From Viscum album (Eukaryota > Streptophyta > Magnoliopsida > Santalales > Viscaceae), in the NCBI GenBank assembly GCA_963277665.1, contig OY728142.1, forward strand, positions 9,438,001 through 9,502,000: 64,000 nt of DNA, read 5' to 3'. Each line of letters opens with the position of its first letter. Position 1 is the stretch's first letter. The position numbers and the translations under genes are program-made. Below, one piece after another: positions 27,811-38,458 of this stretch. Below the pieces are notes generated by a model that made no database searches, was not told the origin of the DNA, and was given only the letters and a program-made list of their open reading frames with translations.

Positions 27811-27824
27811 TCTCCCCCTTTGAG
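27811..27824 (-). promoter_or_regulatory. Copia polypurine tract
   Basis: Plus strand tctccccctttgag (ctcaaagggggaga in element orientation), 1 bp from the end of the 3' LTR. This is the standard plus-strand priming site. Confidence 0.8.
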
Positions 27825-28215
27825 TTTATTGGTAATAAGTAAATAAATTAAATAGGGAACTAGGCATAAGCAAACCATAAATACAAGAATCAACTCATCC
27901 AAAACTCTAAGTCTACGTGAGCAATGCTCAATGTAGAATAAAAGAGGAAAAATCCTGAATTGGGTTCCCGGGTTTGGGAATTTTCAATGAAACCCAAGAA
28001 ATTCTCTTATAGTGTCACAGAATCAGTACATGCCTGAACATTCCTAAATTTATTCCTTTCTCCCACATTGAAAATAAACCCAAATACTGTTAATTATTCT
28101 GTGTTCAGCTCATACCACACTCCCCCTGGATAGTATCTCCCCCACAAACCTGCATCACATCCATACTCAGATTAAAAATAGTTAACATAACTGGGGATAG
28201 GGGTATTTCGTAACC

Positions 28216-28885
28216 TCCTTATATACTGGGATGTGGATGAACACTGAGGATCAACCGATGCTTCTCAAACACAGCCGCTGACAGTGTCTTTGTCGGGATA
28301 TCAGCCCCTTTCTCATTAGTACCCACATGATCCATTCTAACCACTCCTAGCTCAACATTTTCTTTGATAAAGTGATACAGGATTTCAATATGTTTTGTAC
28401 GAGAATGCTAAACGAGATTCTTCGTAAGATCAATTGCTCTCTTTTTATCACAGTAAATTACCATTGGTTGCTTCACCTCATCTCCAATATCTATTACTTG
28501 TTTCTTCATCCATAGTAGTTTAGTGAATCCCTTTGTGGAAGAGATTTACTCAGCTTTAGCAGTACTAAGATAAGTACTATCTTGTTTCTTGCTCAACCAG
28601 CCAATACATTTATTCCCAATATAGAATGCTCCACCACTACTGGAATTTTTGTCCAACACATCTCCAGCCTGGTCAACATTAGAAAATGATGATAATTAAT
28701 TATCCCTTCTTATACCAAAGTTTAAGCCACAATTGTGAGTTCCATGAATATACCTCATGATTCTTTTTACTGTTTCCATATGTTCCTCCATTGGATTACT
28801 CTGAAAGCGGGCTGCAAGACATGTAGGAAAGAGAAAATCTGGCCATGTCGCTATCAAGTATAGTAGGCTTCCAATGATCCTCATT
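28216..28885 (-). pseudogene. Copia RNase H and RT C-terminal domain
   Basis: Minus-strand frame 28,696-28,884 begins MRIIGSLLYLIATWPDFLF, matching the conserved copia segment that normally reads GSLxYLxxTRPD. Downstream come DQAGDVLDKNSSSGGAFYIG (about 28,617-28,676; first acidic residue of RNase H kept), GWLSKKQDSTYLSTAKAE (second acidic residue), YCDKKRAIDLTKN and HSRTKHIE. The conserved Gln before HSRTKH is a TAG stop at 28,408-28,410, a single C-to-T change from CAG. A further stop follows AKAE. Function in an intact element is removal of the RNA strand during reverse transcription. Confidence 0.8.
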
Positions 28886-29620
28886 TACATGGTTGGATCT
28901 AAAGAGGTCCCATCCTCATACTTTCCATGTTTATTTCCAACTGCAATCAGAGTTGACATTGGTTTGGAGTCTTTCATAATAATCTTTTTCCGCAGCTCCC
29001 TTGCATAATTTTCCATAGAAATGAAAGAGTTATAATTCTTTTGAACCACCTACATCTCCAAAAAATATGTGAGCTCCCTAATCATAGACATATCAAATTC
29101 TTATTTCATATGATTGGAAAACTCATCCACTGATTTCTACCTTCTTCCACCAAATGTGATATCATCAATGTAGAAAATAACCATGAACTAATCTTTTGGA
29201 GAATTCGTCACATATAGATTTTGGTCTACACCTCCTATTTTGAATTCCAACTTCTTGAGATATGAGTCCAGCCAGGAATACCATACTCGTAGTGCCTACT
29301 TTAACCCATATAGATATTTCTTCAGTTTGCAGACCATTGTTTCATTAGTACCAAGAACAAAACCCACTGGTTGTTCAATGTAGACATCTTCTTCGAGTAC
29401 GTCATTAAAGACTGTTGTCTTGAAATCCATTTGATATAATTTATATCCTCTTTGGAGTTCCATGGAAAGGAAAAGCCTGATTAAATCCAATATAGATACT
29501 GGGAAATGGTTCCTTCAACATCAATTACTTCAAATTGGGAGTATCCTTTACATACCAGTCGTGCCTTATTTATAATAAAACTTCCACGCTCATCATACTT
29601 GTTCTTGAAGATCCATTTTG
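28886..29620 (-). pseudogene. Copia reverse transcriptase core
   Basis: Minus-strand frame 29,296-29,490 reads GYKLYQMDFKTTVFNDVLEE, then DVYIEQPVGFV and MVCKLKKYLYGLK, the copia RT fingers and palm. Of the catalytic aspartates, the first (in MD of the QMD motif) is kept. The YIDD box is encoded at 29,161-29,172 (VIFYIDDITFG), so the two palm aspartates also survive. Between them frameshifts break continuity, and the usual alanine/serine in the KSAF-type motif is changed. Not expected to give an active enzyme. Confidence 0.85.
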
Positions 29621-30870
29621 AACCAATCACATTATGACCTTCAGGTCTCTGGACAATATCCCATTTCTTATTATTTTCAATCTAATATAACTCTTTATTC
29701 ATGGCTTTCACCCATGATTCACCCTTTGCAGCTTATTCAAATGAGGATGGCTCCACAACTGACAGAAATGCATATTGCTTATTATTCCCCATATTTATTG
29801 TTTGATTGGGTACACTCCTATACCCAATTATATTATATGGATCAATATCACCTCTTCAACTTCTCCTGTGAGATTCATTTTCATTCTCTCAGGTCTTAGT
29901 TTCTTCTTCAGATTCATTTTCTGAGTCAACATCATGATGTGACTGCTGACTGTTTTGTACAAATTCCTCTATTTCTGTATTTTTTTTCTCCATGTTCACT
30001 ATCCTCCTCACTTTCTATCACATCAGCATATGATTCCATTGATAAATTTTTTGTTTTCTGTTAAATTATCTTAACATCACTACCTTCCACAATCCTTCCT
30101 AATCGCTTGTTGAAACACTTGTAGGATTAACTATTCACTTAGTATCCAAGAAATATTCCTTCATCTGCATTATCACTATACTTCCCTTGATTTTTTTCTT
30201 TTTTTTCTGAAAAATAATTTACCTCCAAAAACACGAAAGTATTTCAGAGAAGGCTTCCTCCCATGCCACAATTCATATAGTGTCTTCATCCCACCCATAT
30301 AAAACCCTCTTTGATTTTGAATATACACCATATCTTGAACAACCTCTTTCCAGTAATTTCATGGAATACGACTCTCAATCAGCATAGTTCGTGCCATGTT
30401 GTTCACTTGTCGATTCCTACATTCAACAACTCCATTTTGTTTTGGATTTCTCACAACATCTACCTCATGTTCTATCCCTTGCTTCCCCAGGTAATTTTAA
30501 AATTCAATGGACTTGTATTCCCCTCCATATTTAGATTGCAACACATTGATTGTTCGTCCAGTATCATTCTTGACAATTTGCCGATATGGTTTCATGCAGT
30601 CAAGCACTTGTAATTTCCTATAAATGACCATAACACATGAAATTCTACTGTAATCATCTATGAAAAGGAAAAAGTACCTCTCTCCATGAGTTTAAGCATA
30701 ATTTATCATCCCGCATACATCTGTATGAATTAGATCAAGATATGAGATTACATTTTATTCTTTGGCCGATATGAACTGCAGACTATCTTTCCAAGAATGC
30801 AGGCATCACAAGACTTTTCACGCTCATGCTTTAGGCTGGGAATGTCCATGACAATCCCCAATTTTGATAC
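29621..30870 (-). pseudogene. Copia integrase
   Basis: The N-terminal zinc-binding HHCC end is visible near 30,780-30,850 (HEREKSCDACILGK, with both Cys). The C-terminal part of the catalytic core, about 30,250-30,460, reads PKQNGVVECRNRQVNNMART, then WKEVV and TLYELWHGRKPSLKYFRVFG; the Glu after NGVV is the third catalytic acid. Stops occur for example after ESRIP. In an intact element this domain inserts the cDNA. The open frames on the plus strand in this interval are shadows. Confidence 0.8.
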
Positions 30871-31014
30871 TTTCTCCATGTCTTACTGATTTATGTGTCC
30901 CAGTCTTTGATGCCACAAATTGTTTTCTTCTTCAACAGCCATGTAACAAACATTTTCTTTACTATCAACCTGCTACAATTTGCCTTCTATTCTGCATCAC
31001 TTCACAAGTTAATT

Positions 31015-31345
31015 TCATGTCATTACCTTTATAGTACAGCTTTTCTGATTAAAATTAACTATAAGTCCCGAGTCACAAAGTTGACTCACACTGAGAAGAT
31101 TATGATATATTCCATCTATGTAAAGGAATTCAGTCATCTTTAGCTCTCCATTAGCTAATTTAGTACATCCACTGCCATTGAATTTCAGAGCTCCATCATT
31201 ACCAAATAGTATTGTACCATCAACCTTCCTTTTGATATCCATTAATAAGCCAGCATTACCTATCATATGAGATGAACAACCATTGTCCAAAATCCAGGTA
31301 CTATTTATTTTTGTAGCTTTGAGGGCCACCTATGCAAGGTTGGAT
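31015..31345 (-). pseudogene. Copia aspartic protease
   Basis: An open minus-strand segment of about 104 codons with WILDNGCSSHMIG at 31,258-31,296, the copia protease active site. The catalytic Asp (31,285-31,287) is present, but the following Ser/Thr of the usual D-S/T-G motif is Asn, a single G-to-A change. The downstream LLSVSQLCDSG block (the GHNLLSVGQLCD-type motif) is intact. It would cut the polyprotein in a working element. Confidence 0.8.
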
Positions 31346-31557
31346 TTCTCAATTTTCTTCATTTCTTTCTATGAGACATTGGATTGAGTATAGAGCACTA
31401 ATGGCCTTTCAATTATTTCATCTGTGTACATTTTTTCTTCATATTCAAAGTATTCTTTAAGAGGAGAAAACTTGTTTTTAAGAGAAACACTATATTGTCG
31501 ATGAGATTTCACTTGTCTTGAACTCCGGTATGAGGTTTGCATGTCCCTTATATGACT

Positions 31558-33512
31558 TCAATTAACATACTTATGACCAATGTTATAACAACAAAAATAG
31601 TATCCATAGAAACTATTTCTTCTATGAGATGGAGGATATGATGTTAGTCTCCTTTGTTGACGTCCCAGATAATCCCCATTCAAGTAGCTCCTTGAATCTT
31701 CGCAATATGACATGGTATGGCCCAGATAGCCACAGAACTGAAACATCATAATAGGAAATGACTTTTCACTTGAATTTCTCCTCATACCTTCTTCCCTAGG
31801 AGAATAGTTTGATAGAAAGTCAGTTTTGAAAGTTTGAGGATAGTTTTCAGTAATCCTTTAAGTTTGGATTGAGGGTTTATTTTTCATCACTTCATGAAAC
31901 GTTTCAACATGTCGAACTTTCATCTTGTCTTTCTTTGGGCTCTCTTCACTTCCATCATTTTATGTCTCAGATTCACAGCCAATTACACTATTTCCCATGC
32001 AATTGAGACTTTGATCACTCATGATTTTTCTAACACCATCTGAACCACACATGGATCTTGCCTGTAATTCTACATCTGAGAATATTTCAAACTATATTTT
32101 ATTCTATGATTATTTTGAAATTGATTCAGTCTCATGTTTACTCCTAAGAGTAACAACTTCCTCCTCAATTCTTTTAGCAGTCTTGGATTTTTCTTCCAGT
32201 CTCAATTTGAGTCCATTGATGACCTTTCCCTTTTCTTCAATTCTCAGCATCAGATCCACTACATCGTCATTGATTTCAAGGATTTTAGACTTTACATTCA
32301 CAAATTCTTCCAATCATTCAATTTTAGCTTCAAGTTGATCAACATATTCAGTTGATTCTGCTAAAATGGATTTCCACTTATTAGAATTCTTACATTTTAT
32401 CTTAAGCTTACTAACAACATCTTTAAGTTGCTACTCGAGATATACACTAGTTTCAACTGATTTTCTCCACCAGTATCTTCTAATTCTTCAACATTGGCCA
32501 TCTTGGAAGCATGGTTCATAGTTTTAAATTTTGGATCTTCTTCATCATAGAATTCATTATCATATTCTTCCTCTTCAATGACAAAACTCTTCTTCAGAAC
32601 ATTGTTTCTAGATTTGAAGTCTCCTGTCTTGATAAACCTTTTCTGATGCTTCTCAATGTTTTCAGAAACTCTATCATCATCATCGATCTTTCTTATGCAC
32701 TGAGAAGCAATGTGCCCATCTTTTCCAAAACAAAAGAAAGTTAAGGTTAACTTCCCTTTGAATTTCTCTTTTCCCTTCTGAAACTTCTTGGCAATGAGAG
32801 AAATAATTTATTTTTCCTCATCATCTTCACCACTAATATATTTTTAAATTTTCAGTTTCTCTATGGATTTGAATGAAATTTCTTTGCTTACTCTTGTAGT
32901 AGAATCTTATGGTTTGACTCTCATTTTATAAGCCACTAGGCATCAGAACAGATCATACAAAGAAAGTTTGGAAAGATCTCTTTCCTCAAGGGCTGACACC
33001 TTTTCATAGTATAGAGGTGAATGTATTCTTTATATTTTCATTACAATGTCAATGTCTTTGATTTCTTCAAATAGACCCTGAATTTCTCCAACCACTTCAG
33101 TAATTTGATTGAAGAAGGAGTCTACATTCTCATCAGAATGAACCTTCAGATCATCAAACCTATTGTGTAGGAATTGTAGTTTCGCCTCCTTTACATTGAT
33201 ATCTCCTTCATAAATATTTTCAAGTCTATCCCACATGGACTTTGATGAGGTGCAACTCATCGCTTTTAGATTGATCTGATCAGAAAGGGTTGTGGTGAGA
33301 GAATTTTTCACTTTAGCATCATCATGAAGAATTTTCCTATCTGCATCAGTCATAGCCAGCCATGTTGGATCAGTAACATGTATACCTTGAATAGTGGAAA
33401 ATAGAACATCCATTCCAAGGGAACTTAGATGAGAACTCATTCTGTTCTTACAAATCAAAAAATTAGTCCCATCAAAGAGAGGAACTCCCATAAAACATTC
33501 TGAATTTTCCAT
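31558..33512 (-). pseudogene. Copia gag with UBN2-type capsid, coiled coil and two zinc knuckles
   Basis: Start chosen at 33,512 (MENSECFMGVPLFDGTN), 37 bp after the primer site; the frame stays open upstream into the primer site but that is not coding. Capsid core follows with MWDRLENIYEGD and NVKEAKLQFLHNRFDDLKVH (33,030-33,512). After the stop, other frames give LEERDLSKLSL, then a knuckle-like CFGKDGHIASQC (32,697-32,737). An acidic stretch (FVIEEEYDNEFYDEEDP) and a heptad-rich coiled coil (32,110-32,313) come next. A second knuckle FQFCGYLGHTMSYC lies at 31,702-31,743. Both knuckles lack one of the four CCHC ligands; in the second the first Cys is Phe. The knuckle-coil-knuckle order is known from plant copia polyproteins. 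Confidence 0.75.
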
Positions 33513-33548
33513 GGCGGAAGAAAAAAAGATCAAACACTGGCACCCTCC

Positions 33549-33559
33549 CTCTGATACCA
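33549..33559 (-). promoter_or_regulatory. Copia primer-binding site (tRNA-iMet type)
   Basis: Plus strand ctctgatacca, which is TGGTATCAGAG in element orientation, the standard complement of the initiator tRNA-Met 3' end. It is 2 bp from the 5' LTR. Confidence 0.9.
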
Positions 33560-33576
33560 CTTGTAGAACCCCGGGG

Positions 33577-33607
33577 CACCCTGAGAGGGGAGGGGTGAAT
33601 CAGGGTG
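33577..33607. promoter_or_regulatory. Inverted repeat near the U5 end of copia 5' LTR
   Basis: caccctga / tcagggtg with a 15-nt spacer, identical to 26,459-26,489. Placed 18 bp from the primer site, it would lie in the genomic RNA leader just before the start of reverse transcription. Confidence 0.6.
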
Positions 33608-34530
33608 TCACCATTTTCACTTAAACTAAAGGATCTTGTTCCCACGTTGGTAGAAACTAGTTTAACCTGTATGATGGAAATGAGAATAAATAAAACAATC
33701 ACATGCAAAGGGATGACACATCACATTTTACTTGTTTCACCCCTAAGGGATATGTCTAAAGAGCATATTCCGATAGGTTGTCAGTCATACCAAATCCCAC
33801 TATTCTTCACTCGTTGTGGATTACAATGATTTAGGAATAGTCACTTTGTCCCAGGCTCACTGCCTTTACAATTGTTCAGGGATAGCCTATTGCATCCCTC
33901 GGGTCACTCCCATTGACTCCCCCTGGCTCACTGCCCTTGGTGAAGTCCCACTTAGTTTATAGACATGAAGGTCTCTTCATAATTTCCATAATAATGAATC
34001 GTAGGTTGTATGTAGATGCTCTATTGAAGTACAACATTCTTCCATAGATGAATCTCATTTTGTACTGTAGGTATCAGGAAATCTTCCAACTTTCGCACAA
34101 CCCCAGAAAGACTTTCGTACTTCAACTAGACCTGGCGTGCTTCTCCAAGACCGGAGCACACATTTTATGATGGTGTACAAGTCCAGTTCTCCAACTTGCA
34201 TGAAACACACTTCTTCAACTTCAAACTTGCACGACTAAATTCCTTTTACTCCCAGACCGATTTTGGCGCACAACTATCAACTATCGCGCTACTTCAAATT
34301 CTGGTGTCCAATTTTCACAAAACAAACTATGCGGCACTTCCTTCACCAACTCCAAACTTGTGCGACTCAACCCCTTTCTCACCCAAACCACCTTGGATGC
34401 AAAAAAACAATGGTCACACAACTTCTACTTGTGCGGCCCGCCACCACTTGCATGACCACTACACCTGCACCCTGGGAGCTCTGAATTTCTTTATGTCTAA
34501 ACTTCATCTCGAATGAGGAGGGGTCGACAT

Positions 34531-34540
34531 ATATTTATAG
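34531..34540 (-). promoter_or_regulatory. TATA box of copia 5' LTR (driving promoter)
   Basis: Plus strand atatttatag, CTATAAATAT in element orientation. The 5' LTR copy is the one that would start genomic RNA. It is preceded by gtccaaatgc and followed by atgtcgacccctcctcattc, all shared with the 3' LTR with a few changes. Confidence 0.65.
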
Positions 34541-34796
34541 GCATTTGGACACCCTTCACGAAGGCGTGCAAGTCTCCCCTCGGCCCACAAGTTTCAGCGC
34601 ACAAGTCTATTCCCCAGAAAATCACTTGGGCTGCCGACTTCTAAACCTTGGTGCCCTTCTCCCTTTTCCATATTTTCATGTTATCTACTTGTTATGTATG
34701 ATTACTTTGCTAGAACACATTCTGAACATCCACTGAGGATTGAAAAAAACAAAAACCATACTCTAATTCATGCATAGAATGACCATTGTTCCAACA

Positions 34797-36444
34797 TGAG
34801 AACATAATAAGTCGAAACAAGCATGTTTAAAAAAATAATTTTTAATATTTGTATGCAATAAACTGATAACAGGTGTATTAATTAATAAATTAATATAGTA
34901 TAAAAACCAACCTACTTTGGAAATATTCCATTATATCTCTGGGCATTTAGTACAACAATATCAAACATAAACCATATATCCATGTAGAAAACAAAAAAAA
35001 ATCTATGCTGAAACCACTATATAAACATTTCAGTATGAGACAGGGTAGATCCTACTCAACAAAATCATTATATAATGGGATTGAGTAGAGCTTAACCAAT
35101 ATAACCATTACAGTATGGGACTATGCTGATCCCGAACAATATAATCATTAAAAAATGGGAAAACATAGAACCCACTCAATATAAGCATTACAAAATGGGA
35201 ATGGGTAGATCCTGTTCAACATAAGCATTACACCATGGGATTGAGAAGAACCCACTCAATATATGAATTATAGAATGGGATTGGGTATATCCCACCAAAT
35301 ATAATAATTATATCATAATGACACGAAAATTAATAATAGCATGGATATCAGATCTTCACATCATATATATTAATGTTTAATTATAAAAATTACCATTTTT
35401 CCCTCAATTTTACTCTCATTTATATCTCAAATTACCAACAGTCATTACAAAAATCAACAAGAAAATACCTATGTATTCTCTGTAAATCTATCAGCTAATG
35501 TATCTTTTTATGCTAAACACACATTAAGATGTTATCCAATTCAATTGTTATCACATTATTTTTCACCCAACAGGTACCCACAATGTAGGTCACAATAAAT
35601 TAGATGCAATAGTTATCCCAAGATTAATTCAATACATTATTTAATCAATTAGTGTGCATATTATGTTGGTAGAATTGAAATATTTAACATACAAGAAAAT
35701 TTTCAAATAAAAAGGTTATGTTTGAGGCACAATACCTTAAACAAATGATTTAACAACAAAAATTATGTGTAACACTGATGAAAATAGAGGAGGGTCAGAT
35801 CAAGGAAGGAAACATGAATTAAACATGAAAATGTGGCATCCATAGGTGATGAGATTGCCTTGGAATTTACACGAGATTCCAATGGCTTCATAGGTGAGGC
35901 TGCATATGATGACAAAATGTGAAACAGGCATAAAAAAATACATAAAATTGTTTATCATGATATTTACATGGTGTGTAATCCATTAACACATCATGTATTC
36001 CATTTTAATGAGATATACAAAAAAATATCACCTCATGTTAATATTTATCCTCGAATGAATTTTAAACAATTTGAATGGTTTTTATGAGGTGTAATATCAT
36101 CATGACATTCATTGCTTATCAACATCTTCCTGTGATTTTACACACCATTTAACATATTAACTACTTGTAAATGGCCATTCAGTAATTATTATACTAGTTT
36201 ATGGAAAAGATATCCAAAAATATCTAATCCTTTCCAAACCATGGAATGTTCCTGTAAACCATTTTAATCATTTATACCGAAAATCCTATGATTCAAAAAA
36301 AAAGCATACATCCATGAACTTTAGTTCATTTTACACTTTTTAGGATCTCCATAATTGAACAAGAGTCATGCTACAAGGTCTAATGAAAAACTAAATGAGG
36401 GAAATACATTACAAAATAGAATATATTGTAGTTATTATTTTACA
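34797..36444 (-). repeat. G1 5' LTR, part 2 (right of the nested copia)
   Basis: Continues the G1 LTR from the point where 26,443 stops. acataataagtcga matches acataataggtcga of the left LTR at about 19,268; aggtgtattaattaat, the minisatellite, the tttacatggtgtgtaat block and the end segment follow in the same order. The right end is taken at ttattttaca (36,435-36,444), matching atatcttaca of the left LTR. Confidence 0.6.
35025..35320. repeat. ~40-bp minisatellite in G1 right LTR
   Basis: About seven tandem units such as atgggattgagaagaaccca followed by ctcaatatatgaattataga. Several units hold a ggga ... tccc inverted repeat, for example gggattgggtatatccc. Same position and period as 19,500-19,775. 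Confidence 0.75.
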
Positions 36445-36471
36445 ATTTTTTGGTTGTAATATTCTTTCAAA
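36445..36471 (-). repeat. End of G2 LTR B and polypurine tract
   Basis: attttttggttgtaata is the last ~17 bp of LTR B cut off by G1. It is followed by ttctttcaaac, the complement of a polypurine tract. Equivalent junctions are gggtgttaaa/ttccacccca at 53,210 and ggtgttaca/ttctttccacc at 61,415. This continuity is the main evidence that G1 sits inside LTR B. Confidence 0.5.
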
Positions 36472-38296
36472 CTTATATAAATTATATTCTCTCAATTTTA
36501 ACTTGATCTCTATAGTCAAACGTTTCATATTTGGATTTAATTTTGGTAAATAACCTACATCGTAAAAAGAGTATATAATATATCATCTTTATAAGAGAGA
36601 ATGGGAAGTACCAAATTCATATTGAATAACATGTAACTATGATTCCATATAAAATAATATTGGCAGAAAGTGAAGATATTTACATGGAGTAAATGAGTAA
36701 ATAATTTTATATAGCGATTGCGATCATTGATCACACTGATATGAATGTTCAATGAAACGTTTGGGGTCTAAAATAAATAAATCATTTTTGATTCAAAATA
36801 ACTTATTATTAATTTTATATAAATTTAATACGACCTCATATTTTTAATATCCGTTAACTAAATTTGAGTAAATCTTTTATTATCTAAGATTATATGGAAA
36901 TATATTATAATTATACGTTTCGATTTTATAAGAAAAAAATCCATCCTTTGGTTTTACTTTGATCAATTTCAAATTCCTCACTTACTCCAAAAAAAATTAA
37001 TATCAAAAAATGAATTATTTATGACTAATGTGCTAATATTAAACATTAACATATCATGTTTTCCACAAATCTGGGACAAGTATTTACATATATGTATATA
37101 TATTTTCCAAAACCAAAATAGTTAGAAAAATTTGTCCAATAATATATTTTAATATCTTAACATTAAAATTAACTGTAATGGTTATTCATTAATATATACT
37201 TCAAAAAAATTGAATAAAAATAATGAAATTTTATCTTGGATATCACATAGACCAATTGCAGGCATGAAACCTTTTTATCCTTTGGTCATTCGTTCAATGC
37301 ACACCATATTACAGGAAGCAATAGGTTGTCCCCAAGCATACAAGTTAATATTTTTCAAAAAATGTATCAGTATAATTCCTATGAAATTCCTAAAATATAT
37401 CATGGGTATAATTGAAATAAAATTAATCATTAAATAAAATTTGTTAACTATGGTTTTCAATAAAATTGTTTTTACAAATGATAATAATCTTATTTAACAA
37501 TTATTACAATGTCATTAATATTTATATTAACCATAATGGATATTAATACATTTAATATTATTCCTATAAAATTTAATGGAATTATTCCACAAATAACATC
37601 TATAATAATGCATATACATTCCATAAATTTCCCCTAAAATGTGTTTAATCATGGTATAATCCCATCAGATAAAACCCAAAATGAGGTCTTCAAGATACTA
37701 AACATAAGATTAATCTTAAAATAGTTAACCAATGATGGTATCCATAAATCATAAGGTGATGGAGACATATATGATTTTATGAAATAACAATATTCTCAGA
37801 TGTTTCATGATTATTATAACAAACACACCATTTGTTAAAAAGTTCTACATTTTAATTAATAAAAACCAAAAAAATATATAGTTAACACTTATTAATTAAA
37901 CAATGGTTCTTCACATGTTTATGTTTTAGCCTTGGTGATTCATTTTCATTATATATTACAACAATTTATAATGTTTTGTAAATAAAACATCAATTATCCT
38001 AAGCATACCCCTGAACCTGTCGAGCTAGGTGTGTAGTAATGCTCATTTTCATGCACTAGGTGATGATAGTTCCATTCCCACTTAACCATTTTCTAAGATA
38101 TTACCCCTAGGTAAATTTTTTCTAGAACCATGTTCACTTGAATTATCCAAAAATGGGTTTATTTCAAGGAAAGACACATAATATTACCTAACCAAAATTT
38201 TAGGATGTTATTATATATTTCTCTTTTATGTGTACCACATAGGGTCATGTCTCATAATATATATTTTCATAAATCAAGTTCTTAAGGTGTCTACCA
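36462..38296 (-). repeat. G2 internal region (short, non-coding)
   Basis: About 1.8 kb between LTRs B and C with no gag or pol. It is colinear with 53,211 to about 55.4 kb (ttttccaaaaccaaaata at about 37,105 and 53,855; the tatcctttggtcattcgttcaa block at 37,276 versus 54,033; the gtgtgtagtaatgctcatttt block at 38,028 versus 55,270) and partly with 61,416 onward. A candidate primer site complement, gtgtctacca, is at about 38,287-38,296. Short open frames at 37,210-37,460 are not conserved as protein. Confidence 0.5.
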
Positions 38297-38426
38297 AACT
38301 TATTTTTACACCAACTATACAGAACATAACTCTAGAAGCCAGGAAATAGGGTTTAATTTATTACATTAGTTTAAGATACTAGTAATCACATATTGAAGCG
38401 CCAAATAGTTTACTTCTCTCAGTAAC

Positions 38427-38458
38427 ATATATATATATATATTTGTGTGTGAGTGTGT
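38427..38458. repeat. Compound (AT)n-(GT)n microsatellite
   Basis: Alternating AT from 38,427 to 38,442, then ttgtgtgtgagtgtg. It interrupts the LTR C sequence at a point where LTR E has unrelated AT-rich sequence, so it expanded after the copies separated. Confidence 0.8.

Larger units (their letters stand above)
26444..34796 (-). mobile_element. Ty1/copia retrotransposon, full-length structure, coding broken
   Basis: 8,353 bp with two LTRs (1,366 and 1,235 bp) that begin TGTTGGAA in element orientation, a tRNA-iMet type primer site (33,549-33,559), a polypurine tract (27,811-27,824) and the copia gene order gag, protease, integrase, RT, RNase H on the minus strand. Flanks taaaa (26,439-26,443) and tgaga (34,797-34,801) are candidate target duplications differing by two G/A changes. 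The uninterrupted site survives in the sister G1 LTR as ttaaaacataata at about 19,263. It is noticeably more GC-rich and better preserved than its surroundings, so it is the youngest insertion in the window. Stops and frameshifts rule out autonomous activity. Confidence 0.85.
33562..34796 (-). repeat. Copia 5' LTR (right copy)
   Basis: Terminal tgtagaacc on the left and ttccaaca on the right (TGTTGGAA in element orientation). TATA box at 34,531-34,540, about 260 bp inside the element, leaving a transcribed R/U5 part of about 950 nt that carries the GCG-word cluster (34,090-34,620) and the U5 inverted repeat. Compared with the left LTR it has an extra segment around 33,745-33,770 and several deletions. 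Open frames across it are shadows. Confidence 0.85.
18763..36444 (-). mobile_element. Ty3/gypsy retrotransposon G1, decayed, carrying a nested copia element
   Basis: Two related ~2 kb LTRs (18,763-20,730; about 25,929-26,443 plus 34,797-36,444) flank a minus-strand gypsy interior in the order gag, RT/RNase H, integrase, polypurine tract. Without the nested copia it is about 9.3 kb. The left LTR ends in ggatatcttaca and the next bases are acctccccacc, the complement of a polypurine tract, so the element's LTR begins TGTAAGATATCC. Candidate target-site duplications are attat (18,758-18,762) and atttt (36,445-36,449), one mismatch apart. It is inserted about 17 bp inside the right end of G2 LTR B. 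All coding regions are broken. Confidence 0.65.
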
